Of a stretch of 64,000 nt of DNA, positions 1 to 7,609 are shown in pieces. The DNA comes from Paraburkholderia sp. UYCP14C (GTDB lineage: Bacteria > Pseudomonadota > Gammaproteobacteria > Burkholderiales > Burkholderiaceae). Under the pieces are notes generated by a model. That model did no database searches. It was not told the DNA's origin and saw nothing but the letters and a program-made list of their open reading frames with translations. Within the stretch, counting starts at the first letter, position 1; every line of letters starts with the position of its first letter. The translations under genes were made by a program, and so were the position numbers. The stretch spans positions 183,908 through 247,907 of the forward strand of contig NZ_SELS01000007.1 of NCBI RefSeq assembly GCF_004197395.1, read 5' to 3'.

Positions 1-328
1 TCAGAAAGCGATCCGCGCCGATCGGCTTCAGCAAACACGCGTTCCAGTAGTGCGCGTCGCGCTCCGACGGCGGCACCGCGGTATGCACCAGAATCGGCAC
101 GTTGACGGAAAGCGGCATCGATCTCAACCGGCGGCACAACTCCGCGCCGTCCATGATCGGCATCATCCAGTCGGTGATAATCAGGTCGGGAACGTGAGCG
201 ACGACACACGCGAGTGCTTCGGCGCCGTTGCTCGCGCAACTCACCTGATACCCTTCGTTTTCCAGAATCAGCCGCCATGCGGCCAGAATTTCTGGTTCGT
301 CGTCCACCAGCAATATCGAGTACGTCAT
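1..328 (-). CDS. Response regulator receiver protein (partial, C-terminus outside window)
   Basis: This is the first 109 residues of a CheY-like receiver domain read on the minus strand from ATG at 328; the frame is still open at the window edge. The acidic pocket is D9-D10, the phosphoacceptor is D53 (in IITDWMMP), the switch residue is T83, and the conserved lysine is K101 in LLKPIG. The visible part is a complete receiver or nearly so, so whether an output domain follows cannot be seen. The gene is divergent from the histidine kinase starting at 543, which is its likely partner. The TCA at positions 1-3 is out of frame and is not the stop. Confidence 0.85.
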   Translation of the reverse strand, partial: MTYSILLVDDEPEILAAWRLILENEGYQVSCASNGAEALACVVAHVPDLIITDWMMPIMDGAELCRRLRSMPLSVNVPILVHTAVPPSERDAHYWNACLLKPIGADRFL

Positions 329-542
329 GGTTCACGGACGAAATTAGATTCTTTGTCTGATGAGAGCTCCGCAAGACGTGTTCCACAAGCGGCAATTGCG
401 CGGATAATGACGCGAGTTGGCGGCGCGCATCGGTCGCCTGGCCGATCGGCGGCAAAACGGGCCCGCGCGGTCAGCGCAAATCGAGCCGTTCGGAACCGTT
501 CGCGCGTTTGTATGTTGTAGAAACTCCATTCCGGTATCCATC

Positions 543-1751
543 ATGACCGACAGACGTGTGAGCCCGCTGCGCAATTTCGCCAACTTCATCCGCGCGGAAC
601 GAGGCCGCCTGACGCGGCAATGGATGAATGCCGTCTCCATCGACGCCGATCTCGTTGAAGCGGACAAGCTCACCTACCAGCAACTGGCCGACCATCTGCC
701 GGAAATTCTCGAAGAGCTCTGCGTGGCGCTCGATGCGGAAGATCTGGAGCGCGTCGAAACGTCGATCGAACGCGACGCGAAGAAGCACGGCAATGTCCGT
801 TGGCAGCAGGGCTACCGGATCGAAGAGCTGGTGCGCGAACTGGACCTGTTTCAGCAGGTGCTCATCGAAGGGCTCGAAGAATTCGTCGAGCGCGACAGGA
901 CGTGCACGCGCCGCCACGAGAGCCGCGCGCGGCGCCTGATCGCCGAAGCATTCAGCGTGGTCACGTATGCGTCGATCAAGGAAGTGGTCGGCGAACGCGA
1001 TCGCACGATCAACGAATACACGGGACGGCTCGAACACGCGAATCACGAGTTGACGCTCAAACAACGGCTGGTCGGCGATCTGTACGAATCGCGAATGCAG
1101 ATCACGCGCAGCGTCGCGCACGATCTGCGTAATTTTCTGAACGCGTTTTCCGTCGCGCTGCAACTGATCGAGCGTGCGCCGTCGAAAGCGGATACCGCGT
1201 TGACGCTCGCGAACCGTCAGGCCGCCGACATGAAGCAACTCGTCGACCAGATGGTCGAGTACTCGGTCGTGCTTGGCGACTCGGCGCCGCTCGAGCTCGA
1301 AGACGTCGATTTGCGCGAACTGTTCGACGAACTCGTCGCGTCGACGCAGCCGTCGATCGACGCGAAGGGACTCGCGTTGCGCAGCGCGTTCGACCCGGCG
1401 CTGCCGGTCGTCACGTCGAATCGGCTGAAGCTCAAGCAGATCGCGGTCAATCTGTTGAGCAACGCGATCAAGTACACGAAGTCGGGGCAAGTCGAATTCC
1501 AGTTCGCGACGCATGGCGCCGAACACTGGACGATTCGCGTGTCCGACACCGGCGTCGGCATTGCGGCCGCCGACGCGGAACGCGTGTTCGACGAGTTCGA
1601 GCGGGCGGCCGGCGAGGAGATTCCAGGCACAGGGCTCGGGCTCGCGATCGTCAGGGAGCTATGCCGCGTGCTCGGTGGGCAGATCGGGTTTGCGTCGCGC
1701 GAGGGTGTGGGGACCACGTTCGAGATCCGGTTTCCGCTGCGCGTTCAGTGA
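543..1751 (+). CDS. Sensor histidine kinase with RsbRD-like N-terminal domain
   Basis: A cytoplasmic sensor kinase of 402 residues with no membrane segments. Residues 15-150 are an all-alpha region resembling the RsbRD N-terminal (RsbT co-antagonist) sensor fold. A short coiled coil follows, then the H-box with phosphoacceptor H193 (RSVAHDLRNF), the N-box NLLSNAIKYT, G1 DTGVGI and G2 GTGLGLAIV of the ATPase domain. The ATG at 543 was chosen because coding similarity begins at MTDRR; upstream in-frame codons lie in the divergent promoter region. It probably phosphorylates the receiver protein encoded on the opposite strand. The signal sensed is not evident. Confidence 0.88.
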   Translation: MTDRRVSPLRNFANFIRAERGRLTRQWMNAVSIDADLVEADKLTYQQLADHLPEILEELCVALDAEDLERVETSIERDAKKHGNVRWQQGYRIEELVRELDLFQQVLIEGLEEFVERDRTCTRRHESRARRLIAEAFSVVTYASIKEVVGERDRTINEYTGRLEHANHELTLKQRLVGDLYESRMQITRSVAHDLRNFLNAFSVALQLIERAPSKADTALTLANRQAADMKQLVDQMVEYSVVLGDSAPLELEDVDLRELFDELVASTQPSIDAKGLALRSAFDPALPVVTSNRLKLKQIAVNLLSNAIKYTKSGQVEFQFATHGAEHWTIRVSDTGVGIAAADAERVFDEFERAAGEEIPGTGLGLAIVRELCRVLGGQIGFASREGVGTTFEIRFPLRVQ

Positions 1752-1764
1752 GCCGATCCATCGC

Positions 1765-2262
1765 ATGATCCATCTGCACACTGCCCGCTTCCCGGAGCAG
1801 ATCGAGGTTGTACGGACCATCTTCCGCGAGTACGCGGAGAGTCTCGGCATCGATCTCGCCTTCCAGCAATTCGACGACGAACTCGCCGGACTGCCGGGCA
1901 AATTCGCGGCACCGCGCGGCCGCGTGCTGCTCGCGAGCGACGATACCGACGACGATCCTGGCGGTATCGTCGGCTGCGTCGCGATGCGTCCGATCGGCGA
2001 CTCGACCTGCGAAATGAAACGCCTGTATGTGCGTCCGGCGGGACGCGGTCTGCACGTGGGGCGGCAACTCGCCACGCGGATCTGCGCAACGGCGCAAGAA
2101 GCAGGCTATCGGCGCATGCGACTCGACACGCTGCCGACGATGCAAGCGGCCCTCGCCCTCTACGCATCGCTGGGTTTCGAACAGATCGACGCCTACGTCT
2201 TCAATCCGATCCCCGGCGCGATTTTTCTGGAATGCGATCTGACCCGGCCGCGTTCAATGTAA
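1765..2262 (+). CDS. GNAT family N-acetyltransferase
   Basis: A 165-residue single-domain acetyltransferase. The acetyl-CoA binding motif A is visible as RPAGRGLHVGRQL near residues 90-105, preceded by the beta-4 strand EMKRLYV and followed by the motif B region ALALYASLGF. It starts 13 bp after the histidine kinase stop on the same strand, so co-transcription is plausible. The substrate cannot be deduced; close relatives are generic MarR-like or YhfO-like GNAT proteins. Confidence 0.85.
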   Translation: MIHLHTARFPEQIEVVRTIFREYAESLGIDLAFQQFDDELAGLPGKFAAPRGRVLLASDDTDDDPGGIVGCVAMRPIGDSTCEMKRLYVRPAGRGLHVGRQLATRICATAQEAGYRRMRLDTLPTMQAALALYASLGFEQIDAYVFNPIPGAIFLECDLTRPRSM

Positions 2263-2691
2263 TTGCGGTGCAGGCATGCTCCGGCCTGCGTTCAGGCACC
2301 CGCTCATCGCGCCGTTCTGCGCGCTCAATCCACGCACGACCACTTCGGACGATTTGCCGTCACGCCGCGCCAGTTCGGCCAGATCGAGCATCGCGGCGTA
2401 GCGCGCGGAACAGTCGCTAGCCGCGCCGGCGTCGGGGTTCGCGCGCAGGGCGAGGCTCGCGTCGCTGGCGTCGATGACTGCATCGATCGCGAGCAACGCC
2501 GCCACGACGAGCGTCGCTAGCGTGGCCGTTTTGCAGAGCCCGCGCCACGCAGCCCCTTCCGCTCGCAAGCGACGTGCCGTCTCGACAGACGGTGGGCACG
2601 CGCCAGCGATTCCGCACATTGCGTCGTACCGCGCAGCGCGGCGTGACCGCCACGATTCGACGCAGGCTCTGATTCGCATCGCCGCGCTCAT
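2254..2691 (-). CDS. Hypothetical single-pass membrane protein coupled to the repeat protein
   Basis: A 145-residue protein not recognised as a family member. One hydrophobic stretch (about residues 58-72, TLATLVVAALLAIDAV) could be an uncleaved membrane anchor, with a basic N-terminal tail (many Arg) inside and a C-terminal domain outside. Its ATG lies 2 bp after the stop of the upstream secreted repeat protein, so the pair is likely translationally coupled and functionally linked. It overlaps the 3' end of the GNAT gene on the other strand by 9 bp, tail to tail. Confidence 0.6.
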   Translation of the reverse strand: MSAAMRIRACVESWRSRRAARYDAMCGIAGACPPSVETARRLRAEGAAWRGLCKTATLATLVVAALLAIDAVIDASDASLALRANPDAGAASDCSARYAAMLDLAELARRDGKSSEVVVRGLSAQNGAMSGCLNAGRSMPAPQLH

Positions 2692-2693
2692 CG

Positions 2694-3683
2694 TCAGGCC
2701 CAATGCGCCGGCACCCACACGCGCCCGACCCAATGGCCCGGCACCCAGACGGCAGGCCGCGGCGCGACATACACGGGCCGCGGCGCGACGTAGACGGCCG
2801 GCGGCGGCACGTACACCACCGGGGGCGGCGGCACATAGGCCGGCGGCGGTACCACCACGACGGGCTTCGGCGGCACGTAGACGACCGGCGGCGGCATGAC
2901 GACCGCCGGCGGCGGCGCGACCACCACCGGCTTCGGCGCGACGACCACGGTCGTGCCGGTCGTCGTCGTGGTCCCGCCCGCAACCACCACACCGCCTGTG
3001 ACCACCGTGCCGCTCGACGTCACCGTATTGCCGTGCGTGCCGGTCACGCTCGTCGACGTCGTCACGACGCCGGGCGCGACCCGCGTCGCGGTGCCCGAGT
3101 GATAGACGCTGTTGTTGTCCGGCCCCGTCACCGTGCCCGAGCGCGCGCAGGTCGAACCCGCGCAATTCGTCGACGCCGAATGATTGACCGTGTTGCCGTT
3201 CGACCCCGTGATCGAGCCGGACGACGAATACTGGCCCGGCGCGGTGCGCGTCACGTCGCCCGACGTCGTCGCCGTTTTGCCGTCAGGGCCGGTCAGCGTG
3301 CCGGTATGCGAGCAGGAGCCGCCCGCGCAGCTGGTGTCGCCCGAGTGCTGCACCGTGTTGCCGTAGCGGCCCGTCGCGGTGCCCGAGTTCGAGAACTGGC
3401 CGGGTGCCGTGCGCGTGACCGTGCCGGTGTTGCTTGCGAAGCCGCCGTAAGGGCCGGCCACGCTGCCCGCATGCGAGCAGCTGCCGCTGCCGCACGAGCC
3501 GTAGTGCGCGCCGTTATAGGTGCCGCGTGACGTGTACGCGGTGCCGTGACCCGACCATGCGAACGCGGATGCGCTGCCGAGCGCGAGCACGGCGGCGGCC
3601 GCGCCGAACACCACCTTGCGCAGCGCGCTGCGCGCGATGCTGGCGTGGATCTTGTCGGAACCTGCGAGTGTGCGATTTTTCAC
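2694..3683 (-). CDS. Secreted protein with three 55-aa Cys-paired repeats and Pro/Val-rich tail
   Basis: A 329-residue exported protein of unknown function. The GTG at 3683 is chosen because AAGGA lies about 8 bp upstream and a signal peptide follows immediately (basic residues, then VVFGAAAAVLALGSASA, cleavage near residue 42). Residues 63-227 are three consecutive 55-residue repeats. Each opens with a CxxxxC pair and contains one APG and one GN[TS]V-type turn, suggesting a repetitive beta structure. Residues about 245-329 are Pro/Val/Tyr-rich (PPPVVYVPP type) and end in WVPGHW-WVPAHW, a C-terminal motif seen in many proteobacterial cell-envelope proteins. A surface or periplasmic role is inferred; no enzyme motif is visible. 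Confidence 0.8.
   Translation of the reverse strand: MKNRTLAGSDKIHASIARSALRKVVFGAAAAVLALGSASAFAWSGHGTAYTSRGTYNGAHYGSCGSGSCSHAGSVAGPYGGFASNTGTVTRTAPGQFSNSGTATGRYGNTVQHSGDTSCAGGSCSHTGTLTGPDGKTATTSGDVTRTAPGQYSSSGSITGSNGNTVNHSASTNCAGSTCARSGTVTGPDNNSVYHSGTATRVAPGVVTTSTSVTGTHGNTVTSSGTVVTGGVVVAGGTTTTTGTTVVVAPKPVVVAPPPAVVMPPPVVYVPPKPVVVVPPPAYVPPPPVVYVPPPAVYVAPRPVYVAPRPAVWVPGHWVGRVWVPAHWA
3003..3497 (-). repeat. Three tandem 165-bp (55-aa) coding repeats
   Basis: Within the secreted protein, residues 63-117, 118-172 and 173-227 align without gaps. Shared positions include CxxxxC at repeat positions 2 and 7, APG at 31-33, TG at 42-43 and GNTV at 46-49. The second and first units are closest; the third has lost the QY/QF after APG. 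Confidence 0.85.
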
Positions 3684-3910
3684 GGTATGTCCTTGCTGGA
3701 TTCGGGCCACTTGCGTCACTGCGGCGTGGCGACGAACGGACTATAGAAGGACACCCGTCGGAAATCATCACGGAAGATATGTCGCGCTGTTTCACCGCGA
3801 CGCGGGCCCGCCAGGCAAGGCTTTGCGGCCATTCGGCGCAACCCGCGACATATTTCGACATAGTTTGCGAAACATCTGACGCAACGGAAATCGGCTGCGA
3901 GCGCGGCCGC

Positions 3911-4489
3911 TCACTGCCCCACTGGCGTCACCTGCACCGCGGCGGCCGAGACGAACACCGCATGCAAGGTATCGCCGACCTTCACGTCGCTCAGATCGAC
4001 GTCGGGCGCGGCTTCGAAAGTCTGCGTCTGATACGCGCCGCGCAATGTCACGAGGCGCTGCTTGCGATCGATCTTCAGCACGGTAGCGAGCACTTCAGTC
4101 TGTCGCGTCGACTCGTAGCCGCCCGACGCGGGCGTATAGCTCTGTTTGTCGACCCGCTCGCGAATTCCCTTGCCCGCGCCGCTGACCTTCTCGGCCTTCG
4201 TGAGCAACGCGTTCTTGTAGAGCACGTCGACGTGGTCGCCGATCTTCAGCTGATCGAAGCCGGCGACCTGCTGGCTGACGAGCACGATCGCGACGTTGCC
4301 GCCCGAACCCTTCAGCGTCAGCGCGCGGTTGCCCGCATCGATGCCGACGATCTCCGCCGTCATGTGCACCGGCTGCGCCGCGCTGAGCACCGCTTGCGCG
4401 GTGCTCGCCATGTTGTCCTGCGCGCGCACCGGCTGGGCTGTGGCCACCACCGCGATGACCAGTACGGCACCTATCGTCGCTGCTTTCAT
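3911..4489 (-). CDS. Periplasmic hypothetical protein (two OB/beta-barrel-like halves)
   Basis: A 192-residue exported protein of no recognised function. The start has a strong GAGGAGA Shine-Dalgarno. A signal peptide is visible (residues 1-23, cleavage after VRA). The mature part has two similar halves of the pattern AEIVGID-NRALTLKG-GDHVDVLY and ATVLKIDRKQRLVTLRG-VGDTLHAVF, each like a small beta-barrel of the kind found in copper-binding or DUF5666-type proteins. The C-terminus reads AAAVQVTPVG. It is divergent from the dmeRF metal operon, but no metal ligand motif (Cys or His cluster) is present, so a link to metal handling is only a guess. Confidence 0.75.
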   Translation of the reverse strand: MKAATIGAVLVIAVVATAQPVRAQDNMASTAQAVLSAAQPVHMTAEIVGIDAGNRALTLKGSGGNVAIVLVSQQVAGFDQLKIGDHVDVLYKNALLTKAEKVSGAGKGIRERVDKQSYTPASGGYESTRQTEVLATVLKIDRKQRLVTLRGAYQTQTFEAAPDVDLSDVKVGDTLHAVFVSAAAVQVTPVGQ

Positions 4490-4634
4490 CCGCGTTCTCC
4501 TCGAGCAAGGTTGAAATACTCCACGTCTTTGGACAACCACCTCGAACAGTATGACGCGAACGGTTGGCCGGTGTACGCATGGGCCTGACCGCCGGCCCCG
4601 CCACGAGCAACATCTCGTCGCCGTGTTATCATGC

Positions 4635-4651
4635 ATACCCATAGGGGGTAT
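4635..4651 (+). promoter_or_regulatory. Candidate DmeR/RcnR operator overlapping the ribosome binding site
   Basis: The sequence ATACCC-ATAGG-GGGTAT is an inverted repeat (arms 4635-4640 and 4646-4651) of the GC-tract-flanked-by-AT form bound by CsoR/RcnR-family tetramers. It ends 4 bp before the dmeR ATG at 4656. Its G-run AGGGGG (4643-4648) is also the only plausible Shine-Dalgarno, so repressor binding here would sit directly on the translation start region. Confidence 0.6.
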
Positions 4652-4655
4652 ACGT

Positions 4656-4931
4656 ATGTCACATCTGAGCGATCACAAAGACGACTTGCTGAAACGCGTT
4701 CGCCGCATCGCGGGCCAGGTTCAGGCTATCGAGCGTTCACTGGAGTCGGACGCCGATTGCGAAAAAGTCCTGCATCTGGTGGCCGCGACACGCGGCGCGA
4801 TGAACGGCCTGCTCGACGAGATCGTCGAGGCGCACGCGCGCGAGCATGTCGCGCATCCCGACCTGACGGCCAGCCAGCGCAAGAAGGGAGTAGATGCATT
4901 GATCGAGGCAATCCGCCGCTATTCGAAATAG
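4656..4931 (+). CDS. dmeR: Ni/Co-responsive CsoR/RcnR-family repressor
   Basis: A 91-residue all-helical metal-sensing repressor of the DUF156 family. The residues at the RcnR metal site are present at the same numbers as in E. coli RcnR: H3, C35, H60 and H64, which argues for Ni/Co rather than Cu(I) or formaldehyde sensing. It precedes a CDF exporter by 7 bp, the dmeRF arrangement known from rhizobia, in which DmeR represses its own operon and Co or Ni relieves it. An operator-like inverted repeat lies immediately upstream. Confidence 0.85.
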   Translation: MSHLSDHKDDLLKRVRRIAGQVQAIERSLESDADCEKVLHLVAATRGAMNGLLDEIVEAHAREHVAHPDLTASQRKKGVDALIEAIRRYSK

Positions 4932-4938
4932 GTTTTGT

Positions 4939-5871
4939 ATGACTGACAATCTCATCCGCAAGCACGAGCACTCGTTTCTCGGCAGCTCGCACGACGAAAA
5001 CGCGCGCCGGACCCGCTCCGTCGTCGCACTCACGGTGGCCATGATGATCGGCGAGATCGCGGCCGGTTACATGACCGGCTCGATGGCGCTGCTCGCCGAC
5101 GGCTTCCACATGGCGACGCACGCCGGCGCGCTCGGCATTGCAGCGCTCGCGTATGCGTTCGCGAGACGCAACACGGCAAACCGCGCTTTCAGTTTCGGAA
5201 CCGGAAAGGTAGGCGAGCTTGCCGGCTTCGCTTCCGCGTTGATTCTCGCGCTGGTGTCGCTTGGCATCGGCATCGAATCGGCGATCCGGCTCATTCACCC
5301 CACCGGCGTGGCGTTCGGGCAGGCTGCGGTGATCGCGGCGATCGGGCTGGTCGTGAACATCGTCAGCGCGTTGCTGTTGTCGGGCGGCCATGCGCACCAT
5401 GGGCATCATGATCACGACCACGACCATCATCACCATCATCACAGCCATGCGCATGGGTCCGACAACAATCTGCGCTCCGCCTACGTGCACGTGCTCGCCG
5501 ACGCGCTGACCTCGGTGCTGGCGATCGTGGCCCTGCTGGCCGGCCGCTATCTCGGGTGGGTCTGGCTGGACCCGCTGATGGGCATCGTCGGATCGATCGT
5601 CATCGCGCGCTGGGCATGGACGTTAATGCGCGACACGGCCGGCGTGCTGCTCGACAAAACCGACGAACACGTTGCCGGCGAAATCCGCGAAATCCTGGAT
5701 TCGCACGGCGACGCCGAGATCGCCGACCTGCACGTCTGGCAGATCGGCCCGCAGGCGCGAGCGGCGATCGTCAGTGTGCACACGCGGGGCGACGTCACGG
5801 CGGAGACGATCCGCGCGCGGCTCGCGCCGGTGCACGAGGTCATGCATCTGACCGTCGAAGCGGCGTCATAA
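4939..5871 (+). CDS. dmeF: CDF-family Co/Ni cation efflux protein
   Basis: A 310-residue inner-membrane cation diffusion facilitator with six predicted membrane spans. Transport-site motifs are ADGFHM (D54, H57) in TM2 and HVLADALTSV in TM5. Between TM4 and TM5 is a long His/Asp-rich cytosolic loop (about residues 150-175, nearly all H and D), typical of DmeF/ZitB-type metal binding. The C-terminal cytosolic domain contains ADLHVWQIG. The N-terminal HEHSFLGSSHDENARRT is the DmeF-type start. Co-transcription with dmeR points to cobalt and nickel export. Confidence 0.88.
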   Translation: MTDNLIRKHEHSFLGSSHDENARRTRSVVALTVAMMIGEIAAGYMTGSMALLADGFHMATHAGALGIAALAYAFARRNTANRAFSFGTGKVGELAGFASALILALVSLGIGIESAIRLIHPTGVAFGQAAVIAAIGLVVNIVSALLLSGGHAHHGHHDHDHDHHHHHHSHAHGSDNNLRSAYVHVLADALTSVLAIVALLAGRYLGWVWLDPLMGIVGSIVIARWAWTLMRDTAGVLLDKTDEHVAGEIREILDSHGDAEIADLHVWQIGPQARAAIVSVHTRGDVTAETIRARLAPVHEVMHLTVEAAS

Positions 5872-5919
5872 CGCCTGCTCCCGGAGCAAGCAGGCGCAAG
5901 CAGGCGCACTCAAAACAAA

Positions 5920-5961
5920 GGGCCGGCGTGTCTCGACGACTCGCCGGCCCTTCTGCCTTTT
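5920..5961. terminator. Bidirectional Rho-independent terminator
   Basis: Stem GGGCCGGCG (5920-5928) pairs with CGCCGGCCC (5942-5950) across a 13-nt loop, followed by TTCTGCCTTTT. On the minus strand the stem is followed by CTTTGTTTTG. It lies between the convergent dmeF and pcaF genes and probably ends both. Confidence 0.75.
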
Positions 5962-6031
5962 AATATCCAGCTTGCGCGGTGACCCGCACAGCAGCGCGAG
6001 GACCGGACCTCGCGCTAAACCAGCTCACGCA

Positions 6032-7234
6032 TCACACGCGCTCGATCGCGATCGCGATACCCTGGCCGACGCCGATACACATGGTGCACAGCGCGAAGCG
6101 GCCCTGCGTGCGTTGCAGCTGATACGTCGCGGTCGTCACCAGACGCGCGCCGCTCATGCCGAGCGGGTGGCCAAGCGCAATGGCGCCGCCGTTCGGGTTC
6201 ACGCGAGGATCGTCGTCGGCGACGCCGAGCGCGCGCAGCACCGCGATGCCTTGCGACGCGAACGCTTCGTTCAGCTCGATCACGTCGAACTGGTCGATCT
6301 TCATGCCGAGGCGTGCGAGCAGCTTCTGCGTCGCGGGCGCCGGGCCGATGCCCATCACGCGCGGGTCGACGCCGGCGGTAGCCACGCCGAGCACTCGAGC
6401 GCGCGGCGTGAGGCCGAAGCGCTTCGCGGTTTCTTCATTGGCGAGCAGCAACGCGGCCGCGCCGTCGTTCACGCCCGATGCGTTACCGGCCGTCACCGTG
6501 CCGTCCGGACGCACCACGCCCTTCAGCTTCGCGAGCGTTTCGAGGCTGGTTTCGCGCGGATGCTCGTCCTGCGTGACCGTGATCGGATCGCCCTTCTTCT
6601 GCGCGATCGTCACGCCGACGATTTCCTGCGCGAGCGTGCCGTCGCGTTGCGCGCGCGCCGCCTTCTGCTGGCTGCGCAGCGCGAACGCGTCCTGGTCGGC
6701 GCGGCTGATGTTGTAGTCGGTGGCGACGTTTTCGCCGGTTTCCGGCATCGAGTCGACGCCGTACAGCTTCTTCATCAGGGGGTTCACGAAACGCCAGCCG
6801 ATCGTCGTGTCGTAGACCTCGTTCTGACGCGAGAACGCGCTGGTCGCCTTGGGCATCACGAACGGCGCACGGCTCATGCTTTCGACGCCGCCCGCGACCA
6901 TCAGCGCGGCCTCGCCCGACTTGATCGCGCGCGCGGCGATGCCCACCGCATCCATGCCCGAGCCGCACAGGCGGTTAACCGTCGAGCCCGGCACGTCCTT
7001 CGGCAGACCCGCGAGCAGCAGCGACATGCGCGCGACGTTGCGGTTATCGTCACCCGCCTGGTTCGCGCAGCCGTAGATCACGTCGTCGATCGCGGTCCAG
7101 TCGACGTTCTTGTTGCGCTCCATCAGCGCCTTGAGCGGCACCGCGCCCAGGTCGTCGGCGCGCACCGACGACAGCGAACCCGCATAGCGGCCAATGGGGG
7201 TGCGAATCGCGTCGCACAGGAATGCTTCGGTCAT
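6032..7234 (-). CDS. pcaF: 3-oxoadipyl-CoA thiolase (beta-ketoadipate pathway)
   Basis: A 400-residue thiolase, the usual length for PcaF. It catalyses thiolytic cleavage of 3-oxoadipyl-CoA to succinyl-CoA and acetyl-CoA, the last step of protocatechuate and catechol degradation. The nucleophile is C90 (VNRLCGSGM), with H356 (GGAIALGHPLG) and C386 (CTMCIGVGQG) completing the active site. The opening MTEAFLCDAIRTPIGRY is characteristic of PcaF/PaaJ rather than of acetoacetyl-CoA thiolases. PaaJ of phenylacetate degradation is the main alternative. No other pca gene lies in the window. Confidence 0.88.
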   Translation of the reverse strand: MTEAFLCDAIRTPIGRYAGSLSSVRADDLGAVPLKALMERNKNVDWTAIDDVIYGCANQAGDDNRNVARMSLLLAGLPKDVPGSTVNRLCGSGMDAVGIAARAIKSGEAALMVAGGVESMSRAPFVMPKATSAFSRQNEVYDTTIGWRFVNPLMKKLYGVDSMPETGENVATDYNISRADQDAFALRSQQKAARAQRDGTLAQEIVGVTIAQKKGDPITVTQDEHPRETSLETLAKLKGVVRPDGTVTAGNASGVNDGAAALLLANEETAKRFGLTPRARVLGVATAGVDPRVMGIGPAPATQKLLARLGMKIDQFDVIELNEAFASQGIAVLRALGVADDDPRVNPNGGAIALGHPLGMSGARLVTTATYQLQRTQGRFALCTMCIGVGQGIAIAIERV

Positions 7235-7609
7235 GGGATGTCTCCAGTTGAGATGCTGCGTGCGCTGAGCCGCGGCCTGCTGTGTGCCGATGACGCCGGT
7301 TCGATGCGCCGGGGCATCGGCCCGGGGGCCAACGGCCGCGAACGGGCAGCTGCAAAACGCCGCCGGCGCGGCGGCCGACACGTCGGAGCAGCTTAGCGCA
7401 GGATCGTGAACGATGGGCTTGGGATTGACGACCGATACCGCTGTTGCGGCAGTTGCGTTTTCCCCTCGCCCGACCTTATGTTCTATATACGAACACAAGG
7501 TCATATATCGAACAAAACAGCCACGATAATAGGCGTGGGCGCGAAAGTGTGTCAAGCACGGCCGCAGCCGTGCCAGGCGACACCAGGGAATACGCGGAGG
7601 GGATGATCT
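7235..7609 (-). promoter_or_regulatory. pcaF leader: sigma-70-type promoter plus paired operator-like repeats
   Basis: Read on the minus strand, TTGACA (7555-7550), an 18-nt spacer and TATTAT (7531-7526) form a near-consensus promoter. Immediately downstream, over the expected start site, are TGTTCGATATATGAC (7514-7500) and TGTTCGTATATAGAACA (7495-7479), two copies offset by 19 bp. They resemble the GTTCGATAAT motifs bound by the IclR-family regulator PcaR. Upstream, GCACGGC-CGCA-GCCGTGC (7557-7574) is a hairpin that may end the denD transcript. No gene was found here. Confidence 0.6.

Noticed and set aside
471-1526. 351-aa minus-strand open frame opposite the histidine kinase
   Set aside because: Arg/Val/Asp-biased antisense translation of an intact kinase gene.
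2703-3530. 275-aa plus-strand open frame across the repeat protein
   Set aside because: Arg/His-rich shadow created by the 165-bp repeats and the Pro-rich tail of the opposite-strand gene.
5972-7396. 474-aa plus-strand open frame opposite pcaF
   Set aside because: His/Arg/Ala-rich composition produced by reading the antisense of a high-GC3 gene; the minus-strand thiolase with all catalytic residues is the real gene.
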